Source of the DNA: an uncultured Oxalobacteraceae bacterium
Lineage (GTDB): Bacteria > Pseudomonadota > Gammaproteobacteria > Burkholderiales > Burkholderiaceae_D
Length of the DNA: 64,000 nucleotides
NCBI GenBank assembly: GCA_903862415.1
Contig: CAIOYD010000057.1
Coordinates: 1-64,000, forward strand
Reading direction: 5' to 3'
A program made the position numbers and the translations under genes. Under the pieces are notes generated by a model. That model was not told the DNA's origin and did not search any database. It saw only the letters and a list, made by a program, of their open reading frames with translations. The first letter of the stretch is position 1, and every line of letters begins with the position of its first letter. Positions 19,404 to 27,069 of this stretch are shown one piece after another.

Positions 19404-20327
19404 ATGAATCAAAACAATATCGATAAAATCGTTCAGTCTGTGCTGGCTAAAATTGGCCATGAACAAACTGCGGCTGTGGTGCGATCTGCAGCCGCTGAGC
19501 CTGCAACGACTGTGCCTGCGAGTGCTGTACAGCCAACTGCGTTACTGTCTTCAGCGTCGGTCAGGCTCGACGCTGAAGACAGTAACGCCATTCACATTGA
19601 TGACCAGATCGGTGTGATCAATCCTAAGCGGGTGGAAGTGCTGCGCGACTTCGTCGGGAGTACTGCCGCCAGAGTTGCGGTGGGCCGTGCCGGGTTGCGG
19701 CCTAAGACCCGGGAATTATTGAATTTTCTTATTGATCATTCGCGTTCTAAAGACACTGTTTTAAAAGATTTTCCAGATGGATGGGTAGAAAAATCCGCTC
19801 TGCTGGAATTACGCACCGAGATCGTCGAAAAAGACCAGTTTTTGACCAGACCCGACCTAGGACGCAAGTTGTCGGCAGAGAGTGTTGTGATCGCACAGAA
19901 CCAATGTAAAAAGAATCCGCAGGTTCAGGTGATTGTCTCTGACGGACTTTCTACCGACGCTGTGGTGGCCAATTTTGATGAAATTATTCCGGCACTGCTG
20001 AACGGCTTAAACAGTAACGGGCTGGATGTGGGCACACCGATTTTTGTCCGACATGGACGGGTCAAGGTTGAAGATCATATTGGCGAAATTCTGTCTGCGC
20101 AGGTCGTGATTCTGTTAATCGGCGAACGTCCCGGCCTGGGGCAATCTGAAAGCTTGAGCTGTTATATGGTGCATAGCCCGACGGTGAGTCAGACGGTCGA
20201 ATCCGATCGTATTTGCATATCGAATATCCATTCGGCAGGCACGCCGCCGGTGGAAGCCGCTGCGGTGATTGTGAATTTGGCGAAGAAATTTTTACGCGAC
20301 GGTAAAAATCTCAGCACACAGAAATAG
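19404..20327 (+). CDS. eutC: Ethanolamine ammonia-lyase small subunit EutC
   Basis: A 307-residue small subunit that completes the cobalamin site. The N-terminal helix [15 protein letters not shown] is a probable encapsulation peptide. It is joined through an Ala/Pro/Thr-rich linker (about residues 25-70) to the conserved core: [48 protein letters not shown] and [17 protein letters not shown]. The linker is a little longer than in E. coli EutC. Its DNA contains a perfect 19-base inverted repeat, described separately, which is unusual inside a coding region. Confidence 0.95.
   Translation: MNQNNIDKIVQSVLAKIGHEQTAAVVRSAAAEPATTVPASAVQPTALLSSASVRLDAEDSNAIHIDDQIGVINPKRVEVLRDFVGSTAARVAVGRAGLRPKTRELLNFLIDHSRSKDTVLKDFPDGWVEKSALLELRTEIVEKDQFLTRPDLGRKLSAESVVIAQNQCKKNPQVQVIVSDGLSTDAVVANFDEIIPALLNGLNSNGLDVGTPIFVRHGRVKVEDHIGEILSAQVVILLIGERPGLGQSESLSCYMVHSPTVSQTVESDRICISNIHSAGTPPVEAAAVIVNLAKKFLRDGKNLSTQK
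19541..19586. repeat. Perfect 19-bp inverted repeat inside eutC
   Basis: GTTACTGTCTTCAGCGTCG (19541-19559) and its exact reverse complement (19568-19586) flank an 8-base loop. The stem lies in the linker codons (about residues 46-61) of EutC. No T tract follows. It would form a very stable mRNA hairpin in the translated region. Confidence 0.95.
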
Positions 20328-20343
20328 AAAGAAGAATCTGGTT

Positions 20344-20994
20344 ATGGTAGAAATTGTCAGGTCAACAGTGCGAGCAGTACGCATCATCCCTGCCGTACAT
20401 GCCGCTTTGCGATTGCAGCTGAATTTGCCTCGTCATATTCACAGTCTCGGTCTGTTCACAGCCGACTCGGACGATGTGGCTTACATCGCTGCCGATGAGG
20501 CAACCAAACACGCCTCGGTGGAGGTGTTTCTGGGGAACTCGTTGTATGGCGGTGCCGCGCAAAGTGCTTCAATGACATCGGGCGAAGTGATCGTTGTTCT
20601 GGGAGGTCCGTCTCCCTCGGAAGTGCAGGCCGGACTTGACCGGGCTATTCACACCATCGAACACGGACCTGCTTTTCATAAGGCTAATGCGGCCGGCACA
20701 TCGACGTTTTTATCCTGTGTCATCGCTAGTGCCGGCAGCTATTTGTCGGCGCAAGCCGGCATCAACGTGGGCGAATCGTTTGCCTATCTGATTGCGCCGC
20801 CGCTGGAAGCAATTTACGGTCTGGATATGGCGCTCAAATCCGCCAACGTTGAATTGGCCCGATTTATTCATCCACCGTCGCATACGAATTTTTCCGGCGC
20901 GTTTCTGACCGGCGATGAGGCTTCCTGCGGCGCTGCCTGCGATGCTTTTTCCAGAGCAGTGATTGAAGTGGCCAATCGGCCGATACAGTTATGA
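20344..20994 (+). CDS. eutL: Microcompartment trimer shell protein EutL
   Basis: A 216-residue protein with two tandem permuted BMC domains (BMC-T), closely matching EutL: LPRHIHSLGLFTADSDDVAYIAADEATKH, GGPSPSEVQAGLDRAIHTIE and APPLEAIYGLDMALKSANVEL. EutL trimers have a large gated central pore and have been seen to bind ethanolamine and cobalamin. The stop overlaps the eutK start (ATGA), so the two shell genes are coupled. Confidence 0.95.
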   Translation: MVEIVRSTVRAVRIIPAVHAALRLQLNLPRHIHSLGLFTADSDDVAYIAADEATKHASVEVFLGNSLYGGAAQSASMTSGEVIVVLGGPSPSEVQAGLDRAIHTIEHGPAFHKANAAGTSTFLSCVIASAGSYLSAQAGINVGESFAYLIAPPLEAIYGLDMALKSANVELARFIHPPSHTNFSGAFLTGDEASCGAACDAFSRAVIEVANRPIQL

Positions 20995-21542
20995 ATACCC
21001 ACATCACGTCGATAGGCCTCGTTGAGGTCAAGGGGTTTATCAGCGCGGTCGAAGTGGCCGATGCCATGATTAAAAGCAGTGAGGTCAGAATTTATACCTA
21101 CCTCAAGTTGAACCCCGGTCTCATTACCATCGTTGTTGAGGGCGACCTTGGTGCTTGTGAGTCGGCTGTTGATGCGGGTGCCAGAGTAGCCACTAATCGA
21201 GGCACATTGGTCAGTGTTTTAGTTAAGGGCAAACCTGATGCTGCGATTGAATCTCTGTTGCGCAAGATGCTGCCGGTGAGCGCTGTCGCGCACGTAAAAT
21301 CAGTCAGGTCTACTGTGCCCGTCGTGCCAGTTGCGCCTGTGTTGGTTACGGAAAACGATTTAACAATGCAATCATGTTTGAACTTTTTGGCCGCTGAGCC
21401 GAATGGTAAATCGGTGGCTGAGATTAAAAAGCAATTCAAAGCTAGCACTAGCGACGTTTATGCGATCTTAAAAATGTTGGAGCATGACTGTAAGGTAGAA
21501 CGCGACAAGCGCCGCTACCGACTCTTGATTCAATCACACTAA
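20991..21542 (+). CDS. eutK: EutK: BMC shell domain with C-terminal helix-turn-helix
   Basis: 183 residues. Residues 1-90 are a BMC domain (ITSIGLVEVKGFISAVEVAD, then VEGDLGACESAVDAGARVA). A linker follows, and residues about 122-180 form a winged-helix-like module (SCLNFLAAEPNGKSVAEIKK, DVYAILKMLEHDCKVERDKRRYRL). This is the same architecture as enteric EutK, whose C-terminal domain is thought to bind nucleic acid. It is usually monomeric or a minor shell part. The start is coupled to eutL. Confidence 0.92.
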   Translation: MNTHITSIGLVEVKGFISAVEVADAMIKSSEVRIYTYLKLNPGLITIVVEGDLGACESAVDAGARVATNRGTLVSVLVKGKPDAAIESLLRKMLPVSAVAHVKSVRSTVPVVPVAPVLVTENDLTMQSCLNFLAAEPNGKSVAEIKKQFKASTSDVYAILKMLEHDCKVERDKRRYRLLIQSH

Positions 21543-21572
21543 CTTACTCTCATTACGAACACGGATCACGTT

Positions 21573-22892
21573 ATGCAAGCGCATGAAATCGCGGAAAAAA
21601 TCAGGAATGCCGGAGTGGTTGGATCAGGTGGAGCCGGCTTTCCCACTTACGTCAAATTTTCCAGCAAGGCCGACATTTTTCTGGTCAACGGTGCCGAATG
21701 CGAACCGATGTTGAAAGTTGACCAGCAGTTGATGGCTAAATATCCGGAGCTGCTCATACGCGGCATTGAATTGGGTATGACGGCGACCGGTGCAACCGAA
21801 GGTGTGATTTGTCTCAAGGAAAAATACAAGGAAGCTATTGCGGCGTTAACGCCGCTGTTGAACGATCACATTCGGATTCATATTTTGAAGGATGTCTATC
21901 CGGCCGGTGACGAAGTGATCACGATCTGGATGGCAACTGGCAGACGGGTGCCGCCCGGTGCAATACCGATCAGCATTGGCGTGGTCGTCAATAACCCGTT
22001 GACCCTGATCAACGTGGCCCGTGCGGTGGATGAGGGGATGCCCGTTATCACGCGCACCCTGACGATCAGTGGGGCGGTACATAAACCGTTGACAGTAACG
22101 GTGCCTATAGGAACGTCGATGGCACAGGTGTTGGCCATGGCGGGCGGGCCGACGATCGCCAATCCGGCCTATCTGAATGGCGGTCCGATGATGGGCAAGC
22201 TGTTTGACGATATCAATGCTCCCGTCACCAAAACAACCGGAGGATTGCTGGTTTTTCCGGCAGATCACATCTTGATCAAACGCCGCACGATCAGCCTGGA
22301 ACATGTCATCAAGGTCGCTAAAGCGACCTGTGATCAATGTAGTTTATGCACCGACCTGTGTCCGCGCCATTTCATCGGTCATGAGTTGCCGCCACATCTG
22401 ATCGTGCGTTCCGTTATCTATGACGATACCAACAAGCCGTCCACGCTATTGTCCGCATTGACCTGTTCGGAATGCGCCATTTGCGAGGCCTACGCCTGTC
22501 CCGTTGATATTTCACCAATGCGACTGAACGTGGCCATCAAGGAAAAGCTGCGTGCCGAGAGCGCGCGTTATGAGGGTGAGCTTTATCCGGCAGATCCTAT
22601 GGCAGAGCATCGGTTAATTCCGTCCACGCAGCTGGTTGGCCGAATAGCAGTCCGTCCCTATGTTTTGGATGCGCCATTGATTGAAGATGGCTGGGAGCCG
22701 GACAGCGTTACCCTGCCTTTATCTCAACATATCGGTACGCCTGCCAAACCAATAGTGAGCGTAGGTGATCGGGTGCGTTCAGGCCAGTTGATCGCGACCG
22801 TCTCACCGGATGATCTGGGTGTTCCATTACACGCAAGTATCAATGGTCACGTGACAGCAGTGACTGCCCATGCCATTTCAATTTCAACATAA
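21573..22892 (+). CDS. pduS: PduS-like flavo-iron-sulfur protein, first copy
   Basis: 439 residues with the PduS/RnfC-type layout: an N-terminal glycine-rich nucleotide/FMN segment (AGVVGSGGAGFPTYVKF), an acidic VNGAECEPMLKVD block, an SLBB region, two 4Fe-4S motifs (CDQCSLCTDLCP near residue 253 and CSECAICEAYACP near 298), and a C-terminal barrel-sandwich hybrid segment. In the propanediol system PduS is a NADH-dependent cobalamin reductase that binds the shell protein PduT. Here it follows eutK and precedes a pduT-like gene, and a second close copy lies downstream. Presence in an eut operon is uncommon. Confidence 0.88.
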   Translation: MQAHEIAEKIRNAGVVGSGGAGFPTYVKFSSKADIFLVNGAECEPMLKVDQQLMAKYPELLIRGIELGMTATGATEGVICLKEKYKEAIAALTPLLNDHIRIHILKDVYPAGDEVITIWMATGRRVPPGAIPISIGVVVNNPLTLINVARAVDEGMPVITRTLTISGAVHKPLTVTVPIGTSMAQVLAMAGGPTIANPAYLNGGPMMGKLFDDINAPVTKTTGGLLVFPADHILIKRRTISLEHVIKVAKATCDQCSLCTDLCPRHFIGHELPPHLIVRSVIYDDTNKPSTLLSALTCSECAICEAYACPVDISPMRLNVAIKEKLRAESARYEGELYPADPMAEHRLIPSTQLVGRIAVRPYVLDAPLIEDGWEPDSVTLPLSQHIGTPAKPIVSVGDRVRSGQLIATVSPDDLGVPLHASINGHVTAVTAHAISIST

Positions 22893-22907
22893 TCAAGGAT
22901 TAATTTT

Positions 22908-23453
22908 ATGCATTCCATCGGTTTGATCGAAACCAGCAGCATCGCCAAGGGCATTGAAGTTGGCGACATTATGGCCAAAACCGCCGACATCACGATTCTT
23001 GTGACTAAAACGATTTGCCCCGGTAAATATATCGTCATGGTAGGCGGTGATGTGGCTGCCGTAGAGGCGGCGGTGAATCAGGGTGAAATTGTCGGCGGAT
23101 CGACTGTCGTTGATAAGTTTCTGATTCCAAATATTCACGCCTCCATTTTGCCGGCAATCAGTGGTGCGACTTCGGCTGACTATTCGGGGGCTTTGGGTGT
23201 ATTGGAAACATACACGGTTGCCACCATGGTTGATTCAGCTGACGCGGCATTAAAGGCCGCTAACGTGACCTGCCTGCGACTGCATTTGGCCTTTGGAATC
23301 GGCGGCAAGTGTTACGGATTATTTACCGGCGACGTGGCGTCAGTCGAGGCAGCCATTAAAGTCGGTGCGGATTTGGCTGGTAGCAAGGGAATGTTGGTGC
23401 AGTACGTGGTGATTCCAAGACCGCATGCTGAAATGATTAAACACTTGCTGTGA
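22908..23453 (+). CDS. pduT: PduT-like iron-sulfur BMC trimer shell protein
   Basis: 181 residues with two BMC domains in tandem (IGLIETSSIAKGIEVGDIMA and LGVLETYTVATMVDSAD), matching PduT. The pore-facing cysteine that ligates one 4Fe-4S cluster at the trimer axis in PduT is kept in KTICPGKY (Cys37). The C-terminus IPRPHAEM also matches. It sits 15 bases after the first pduS-like gene and 62 bases before the second, giving a PduS-PduT-PduS unit that could carry electrons through the shell. Confidence 0.92.
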   Translation: MHSIGLIETSSIAKGIEVGDIMAKTADITILVTKTICPGKYIVMVGGDVAAVEAAVNQGEIVGGSTVVDKFLIPNIHASILPAISGATSADYSGALGVLETYTVATMVDSADAALKAANVTCLRLHLAFGIGGKCYGLFTGDVASVEAAIKVGADLAGSKGMLVQYVVIPRPHAEMIKHLL

Positions 23454-23473
23454 TAGGGCTGATCGCTAAAGTG

Positions 23474-23517
23474 GAACATAAGCAGAACATAAATAGAACA
23501 TAAGCGGAACATATAAT
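23474..23517 (+). repeat. Four 11-bp tandem repeats before the second pduS-like gene
   Basis: GAACATAAGCA, GAACATAAATA, GAACATAAGCG and GAACATATAAT follow each other without gaps from 23474; the start codon ATG at 23516 overlaps the last unit. No ordinary Shine-Dalgarno sequence is visible. The 11-base spacing puts each unit on the same DNA face. Confidence 0.9.
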
Positions 23518-24841
23518 GTTGAATATCATCGCCGATAAAATCAGACAGGCAGGCGTAGTCGGATCGGGCGGAGCCGGATTTCCTACCTATGTGAAATTTG
23601 CCAGTAAAGCGGAGATTTTTTTGGTGAATGGCGCGGAGTGCGAGCCAATGTTAAAGGTGGATCAGCAACTCATGGCCAACTATCCGGAGCAGCTGATTCG
23701 CGGCATAGAACTGGGAATGGAAGCGACAGGCGCCACCAAAGGTATTATCTGCCTGAAGGCCAAGTACAAGGCTGCTATTGCGGCTTTGCAGCCCTTGTTG
23801 AATGCACGTATCCGCATCCATATTTTGAAGGACGTGTATCCTGCCGGGGATGAAGTAATCACGATCTGGATGGCTACCGGGCGGCGTGTGCCTCCGGGCG
23901 ATATTCCGATCAGCATAGGCGTAGTGGTCAATAATCCACTGACTTTAATAAACGTGGCACGTGCCGTGGATGATGCTATGCCGGTTATTACGCGCACTCT
24001 GACGGTCAGTGGAGCAGTGCATAAACCGATCACGGTTACTGTGCCGATCGGAACATCGATGGCTGCCGTGCTGGTGATGGCCGGTGGCGCTACTATTGCT
24101 GATCCGGCCTATCTGAACGGCGGACCGATGATGGGCAAACTGATTACCGATACGCTGTCCAAAACTCCGGTCACCAAAACCACGGGCGGTTTGCTGGTTT
24201 TGCCGGGAGATCATATTTTAATCAGACGGCGCACGACCAGTATCGAACAAATCATGCGCGTGGCCGAAACCAACTGCGTGCAATGTAATCTGTGTACAGA
24301 CCTGTGCCCCAGACATATTATCGGCCACGAATTACCTCCGCACCTGCTGGTTCGTTCCAGTAATTTTAACAATATCGGTCTACCGGCAGTGCGTCTTTCA
24401 GCATTAACCTGTTCTGAATGCGCCGTCTGCGAGGCCTATGCCTGTCCGGTGGATATTTCGCCTATGCAGTTAAATGTTGCCTATAAGGCCGAACTACGAA
24501 AGCAGGGCCTGCGCTACGAAGGCACGCTGCGGCCTCTGGATGCTCTGGCCGACAGTCGCCTGATTCCATCGATGCGTATCATCGAACGCAATGCCATTGG
24601 CCACTACATTCTTGACGCACCGCTGATTGAAACCGACTGGCAACCGGATAGTGTCAATTTGCCGTTGCGTCAACATATCGGGGTTGCTGCATCTCCTATT
24701 GTCAGTATTGGGGAAGCAGTAGTCGCCAGACAGCTGATTGCCACTATCCCTTCGGGTGCGCTGGGTGTTCCCTTGCACGCCAGCATATCGGGTGTGGTGA
24801 CGGAGGTCTCTGAAGAACACATCACGATAGAAAGACGCTGA
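23516..24841 (+). CDS. pduS: PduS-like flavo-iron-sulfur protein, second copy
   Basis: 441 residues and very similar along its whole length to the copy at 21573 (both share SGGAGFPTYVKF, ILKDVYPAGDEVITIWMATG and AYLNGGPMMGKL). Both 4Fe-4S motifs are kept (CVQCNLCTDLCP and CSECAVCEAYACP), so the copy is not a decayed duplicate. Differences are concentrated at the C-terminal third and around the metal-cluster linker. It is the last gene of the eut locus; the next 570 bases are non-coding. The duplicate may form a heteromer with the first copy or serve the opposite face of the shell; that is inference. Confidence 0.88.
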   Translation: MLNIIADKIRQAGVVGSGGAGFPTYVKFASKAEIFLVNGAECEPMLKVDQQLMANYPEQLIRGIELGMEATGATKGIICLKAKYKAAIAALQPLLNARIRIHILKDVYPAGDEVITIWMATGRRVPPGDIPISIGVVVNNPLTLINVARAVDDAMPVITRTLTVSGAVHKPITVTVPIGTSMAAVLVMAGGATIADPAYLNGGPMMGKLITDTLSKTPVTKTTGGLLVLPGDHILIRRRTTSIEQIMRVAETNCVQCNLCTDLCPRHIIGHELPPHLLVRSSNFNNIGLPAVRLSALTCSECAVCEAYACPVDISPMQLNVAYKAELRKQGLRYEGTLRPLDALADSRLIPSMRIIERNAIGHYILDAPLIETDWQPDSVNLPLRQHIGVAASPIVSIGEAVVARQLIATIPSGALGVPLHASISGVVTEVSEEHITIERR

Positions 24842-25409
24842 TTAAGCAGTGTTTGCCCTCAGCCAGGAGTTGGGTGATGATGCGCTTCATATTGTCGGAA
24901 GTGATGTGGTTCAAATTCACCTATCCATCAAAATTTCAATGTAAGACAGCCTGAAACGTACACAAAACCGCTTTTGCTAAGTTTGAAAGTCGACAGAAAC
25001 GATTCGTAGCGGGTCGTGGAATTCTGTCATGGGTGCGCGCGGGAGTGATAGTTTCTGAGGATAGTAACTAATTAGGAAATTAAATTGCAAAAAATTGCCT
25101 CGGGTAAATAATTTATTTCAACATACTCTGCCCAGCCTATATTCAATTCTGAACTATTCGTTTAACCTTGATCGGGAACTTCTAAATTTCAGCACGATGT
25201 TTTGGGATGGTTAGTGGGTCAGGTCAAGCGACATGCCCAGAACAAGGAATGTAGTAGTACAACTGTCAATGCATAACGATGGATCGGCGCTAGTGCTTAG
25301 TATCTAGTCAGACTTAATTCCGAAATCGGCGTAATTCGGTTGGCCGAATCAGGGATTGGCGCCTTCCTCGACTATTGCATCTGAACCTTTAGATTTTAAG
25401 GAGTCAACC
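24842..25409. other. 568-bp non-coding stretch after the eut locus
   Basis: Stops occur in all frames and no gene is supported. I see no strong terminator hairpin with a T tract after the last pduS-like gene. The sequence just before 25410 carries AAGGAG, the ribosome site of the next gene. The composition is more AT-rich than in the operon and may mark the boundary of accessory DNA. Confidence 0.4.
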
Positions 25410-26210
25410 ATGAGTCATCCACTCAAACTTTTAAACACAAATCCGGCTTGGCCGTCGTTCACTGGTCAGGCAACTTTCATTGGATCTTCACCTAGTCAAC
25501 TTGTACATGTTTATGTGGACTCCACACTTGGGGTAGATGGAACACAGAATGCAAAGAATCTTATCGCTGATTCGGATCGAGTTCTTGGTATCAATCAAAA
25601 GATATTTGCTGTTCCGTCTCAATCGGTGAACGTTTTAATTTATGCCATAGGCGGAAAAACGGATGGGACAGGTGGTGCGGATCACGCTGCCTGTGATTTC
25701 CTGACTGGTGGCAACATCGAGGTATGCGCATCTTTTGGTAATCCGGCTCGTGTGAGTGCATTATTTGAGGCGGAATATAGCGAATGCTGCATGAATGGAA
25801 ATCTGTGCGGAGTGAGTACCGGTGAAGCGCTTTCACGGTGGTGCGCCACCGTGGTGAGTGGCAATGCACTGGCCGATTTCGCAACCGCGCCTTATTGGTT
25901 TAAGAATGGCATGCCGGACTTTGTGACAAAAACGGATAATACCGATCAGAACGGTCTTAGCACCGGATGCGCAATGGCATTCATATCCTGGCTGCGGTCA
26001 CTAGGCTTCGATCTCGATAAGATCGCGCCCGCCATGGTTGCGTTGGGTGCAAAAGGCGCGCTGGTTTATACCATGGCCATTATATCTACCACGGCCAAGA
26101 TGTCAATCATGGCCATGATATATATCTTGGCCATGTTATTTATCGCTCCATTAATCTATCTTGACGGCTGCGGAGAGTCGATGCAGATTTCATTGAACCC
26201 CACACATTAG
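25410..26210 (+). CDS. Uncharacterised protein with GGADHAACDF / SECCMNG motifs
   Basis: I set the start at ATG 25410 (after AAGGAG), giving 266 residues beginning MSHPLKLL. The body has a distinctive conserved-looking core: YAIGGKTDGTGGADHAACDF, EVCASFGNPARVSALFEAEYSECC, GVSTGEALSRWCATVV and a late STGCAMAFISWLRSLGFDLDKI. The HxxC / glutamate-rich pattern suggests a metal site or a protease-like fold, but I cannot name the family. The last 40 residues turn into methionine/isoleucine-rich hydrophobic sequence encoded by a palindromic DNA segment and probably do not belong to the original protein. No signal peptide. Confidence 0.6.
   Translation: MSHPLKLLNTNPAWPSFTGQATFIGSSPSQLVHVYVDSTLGVDGTQNAKNLIADSDRVLGINQKIFAVPSQSVNVLIYAIGGKTDGTGGADHAACDFLTGGNIEVCASFGNPARVSALFEAEYSECCMNGNLCGVSTGEALSRWCATVVSGNALADFATAPYWFKNGMPDFVTKTDNTDQNGLSTGCAMAFISWLRSLGFDLDKIAPAMVALGAKGALVYTMAIISTTAKMSIMAMIYILAMLFIAPLIYLDGCGESMQISLNPTH
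26072..26135. repeat. Imperfect palindrome in the 3' end of the 25410 gene
   Basis: Two 28-base arms rich in CATGGCCA / TGGCCATG (26072-26099 and 26108-26135) are imperfect inverted copies around an 8-base spacer. They encode the odd hydrophobic tail TMAIISTTAKMSIMAMIYILAM. Confidence 0.75.
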
Positions 26211-26756
26211 CTCGGTCAAAATTGTCAATCCAACCCATCCAACGCTTTAATAAATTAATAATAATGTTGATCTTCATTAAATAGTCTTGAAGACAGAAAA
26301 TTCCCCAGTCTTTCATGTAGTCAAAATTTAACAGATGCGTCAGTCGGCGTATGTGCCGCACAAAAAATGGCGAATTAGAGACAATCAGATAAAAAATATT
26401 TACAGATTTCTTTAGATTCCTTCCGATTCTTTTTGAGTGCTCTTCAATTCTTTTCAATTTCCCTTAAATCATTTCAATTCAATCTGATTCTTTATGAATC
26501 ACTGAGAACCTTTTTGAATTTTTCGACATTTTTATCTATTTAAAGACCGTGTTAGCATGAAATGACTGGATAAGAAAGAAGTTACAAGTTGGCTGTTGTC
26601 ATACACATAGCTGCGCAATGTGCCTGACAGCAGACGGGGAATTGCTCGGCGGCTGCGCCTTCTCTCAATATCCCCTCAACTTGCGAGGGTGCTGCCGCCC
26701 TCGACCAGGCAAAGCAAAGTTGCGTCAAAGCATTCAATTAATTAACTGGAGCACGT
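26211..26756. other. 546-bp AT-rich leader of the mobilisation genes, possible oriT region
   Basis: No gene is supported. The first 330 bases are AT-rich with repeated TTTCAATT / GATTCTTT-like words on the plus strand. The last 150 bases are more GC-rich, with short inverted words (TGCGAGGGTGCTGCCGCCCTCGACC). Transfer origins commonly lie directly upstream of mobC and relaxase genes, so this is the likeliest location; I could not identify the nic site. Confidence 0.35.
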
Positions 26757-27068
26757 ATGGTTTTTAAAACAAAAGGGACGTCACCTTTAACAGCCAGGGT
26801 GAACTTGCGGCTCCTCCCAGACGAGCATGAACAACTAAAAAGCGATGCCCATTCCGCCGGGATCTGCCTTAGTGAAATAGTGCGAAGCCGTTATTTTGGT
26901 AAAAAGATAACGGCCAAAGTTGATCAGGAAATGATCAGAGAATTGCGCAGGGTTGGTGGTTTGTTGAAAGCGGTGCATGTCGAAAGCGCCGGTGCATATT
27001 CAAAACAAACTGCAGATGCTCTGGTGCAGCTTGGTCAAGTAATCGACCAACTGGCAAAAGGAAAATGA
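26757..27068 (+). CDS. MobC-like relaxosome accessory protein
   Basis: 103 residues. The N-terminus (LTARVNLRLLPDEHEQLKSD, then AGICLSEIVRSRYFG) fits a ribbon-helix-helix DNA-binding unit. The second half (IRELRRVGGLLKAVHVESAG, ADALVQLGQVIDQLAKG) has the RxxGxL pattern of MobC/plasmid mobilisation proteins. It ends two bases before the relaxase start, the usual pairing. Likely role: binding oriT and helping the relaxase open DNA. Confidence 0.75.
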   Translation: MVFKTKGTSPLTARVNLRLLPDEHEQLKSDAHSAGICLSEIVRSRYFGKKITAKVDQEMIRELRRVGGLLKAVHVESAGAYSKQTADALVQLGQVIDQLAKGK

Positions 27069-27069
27069 C

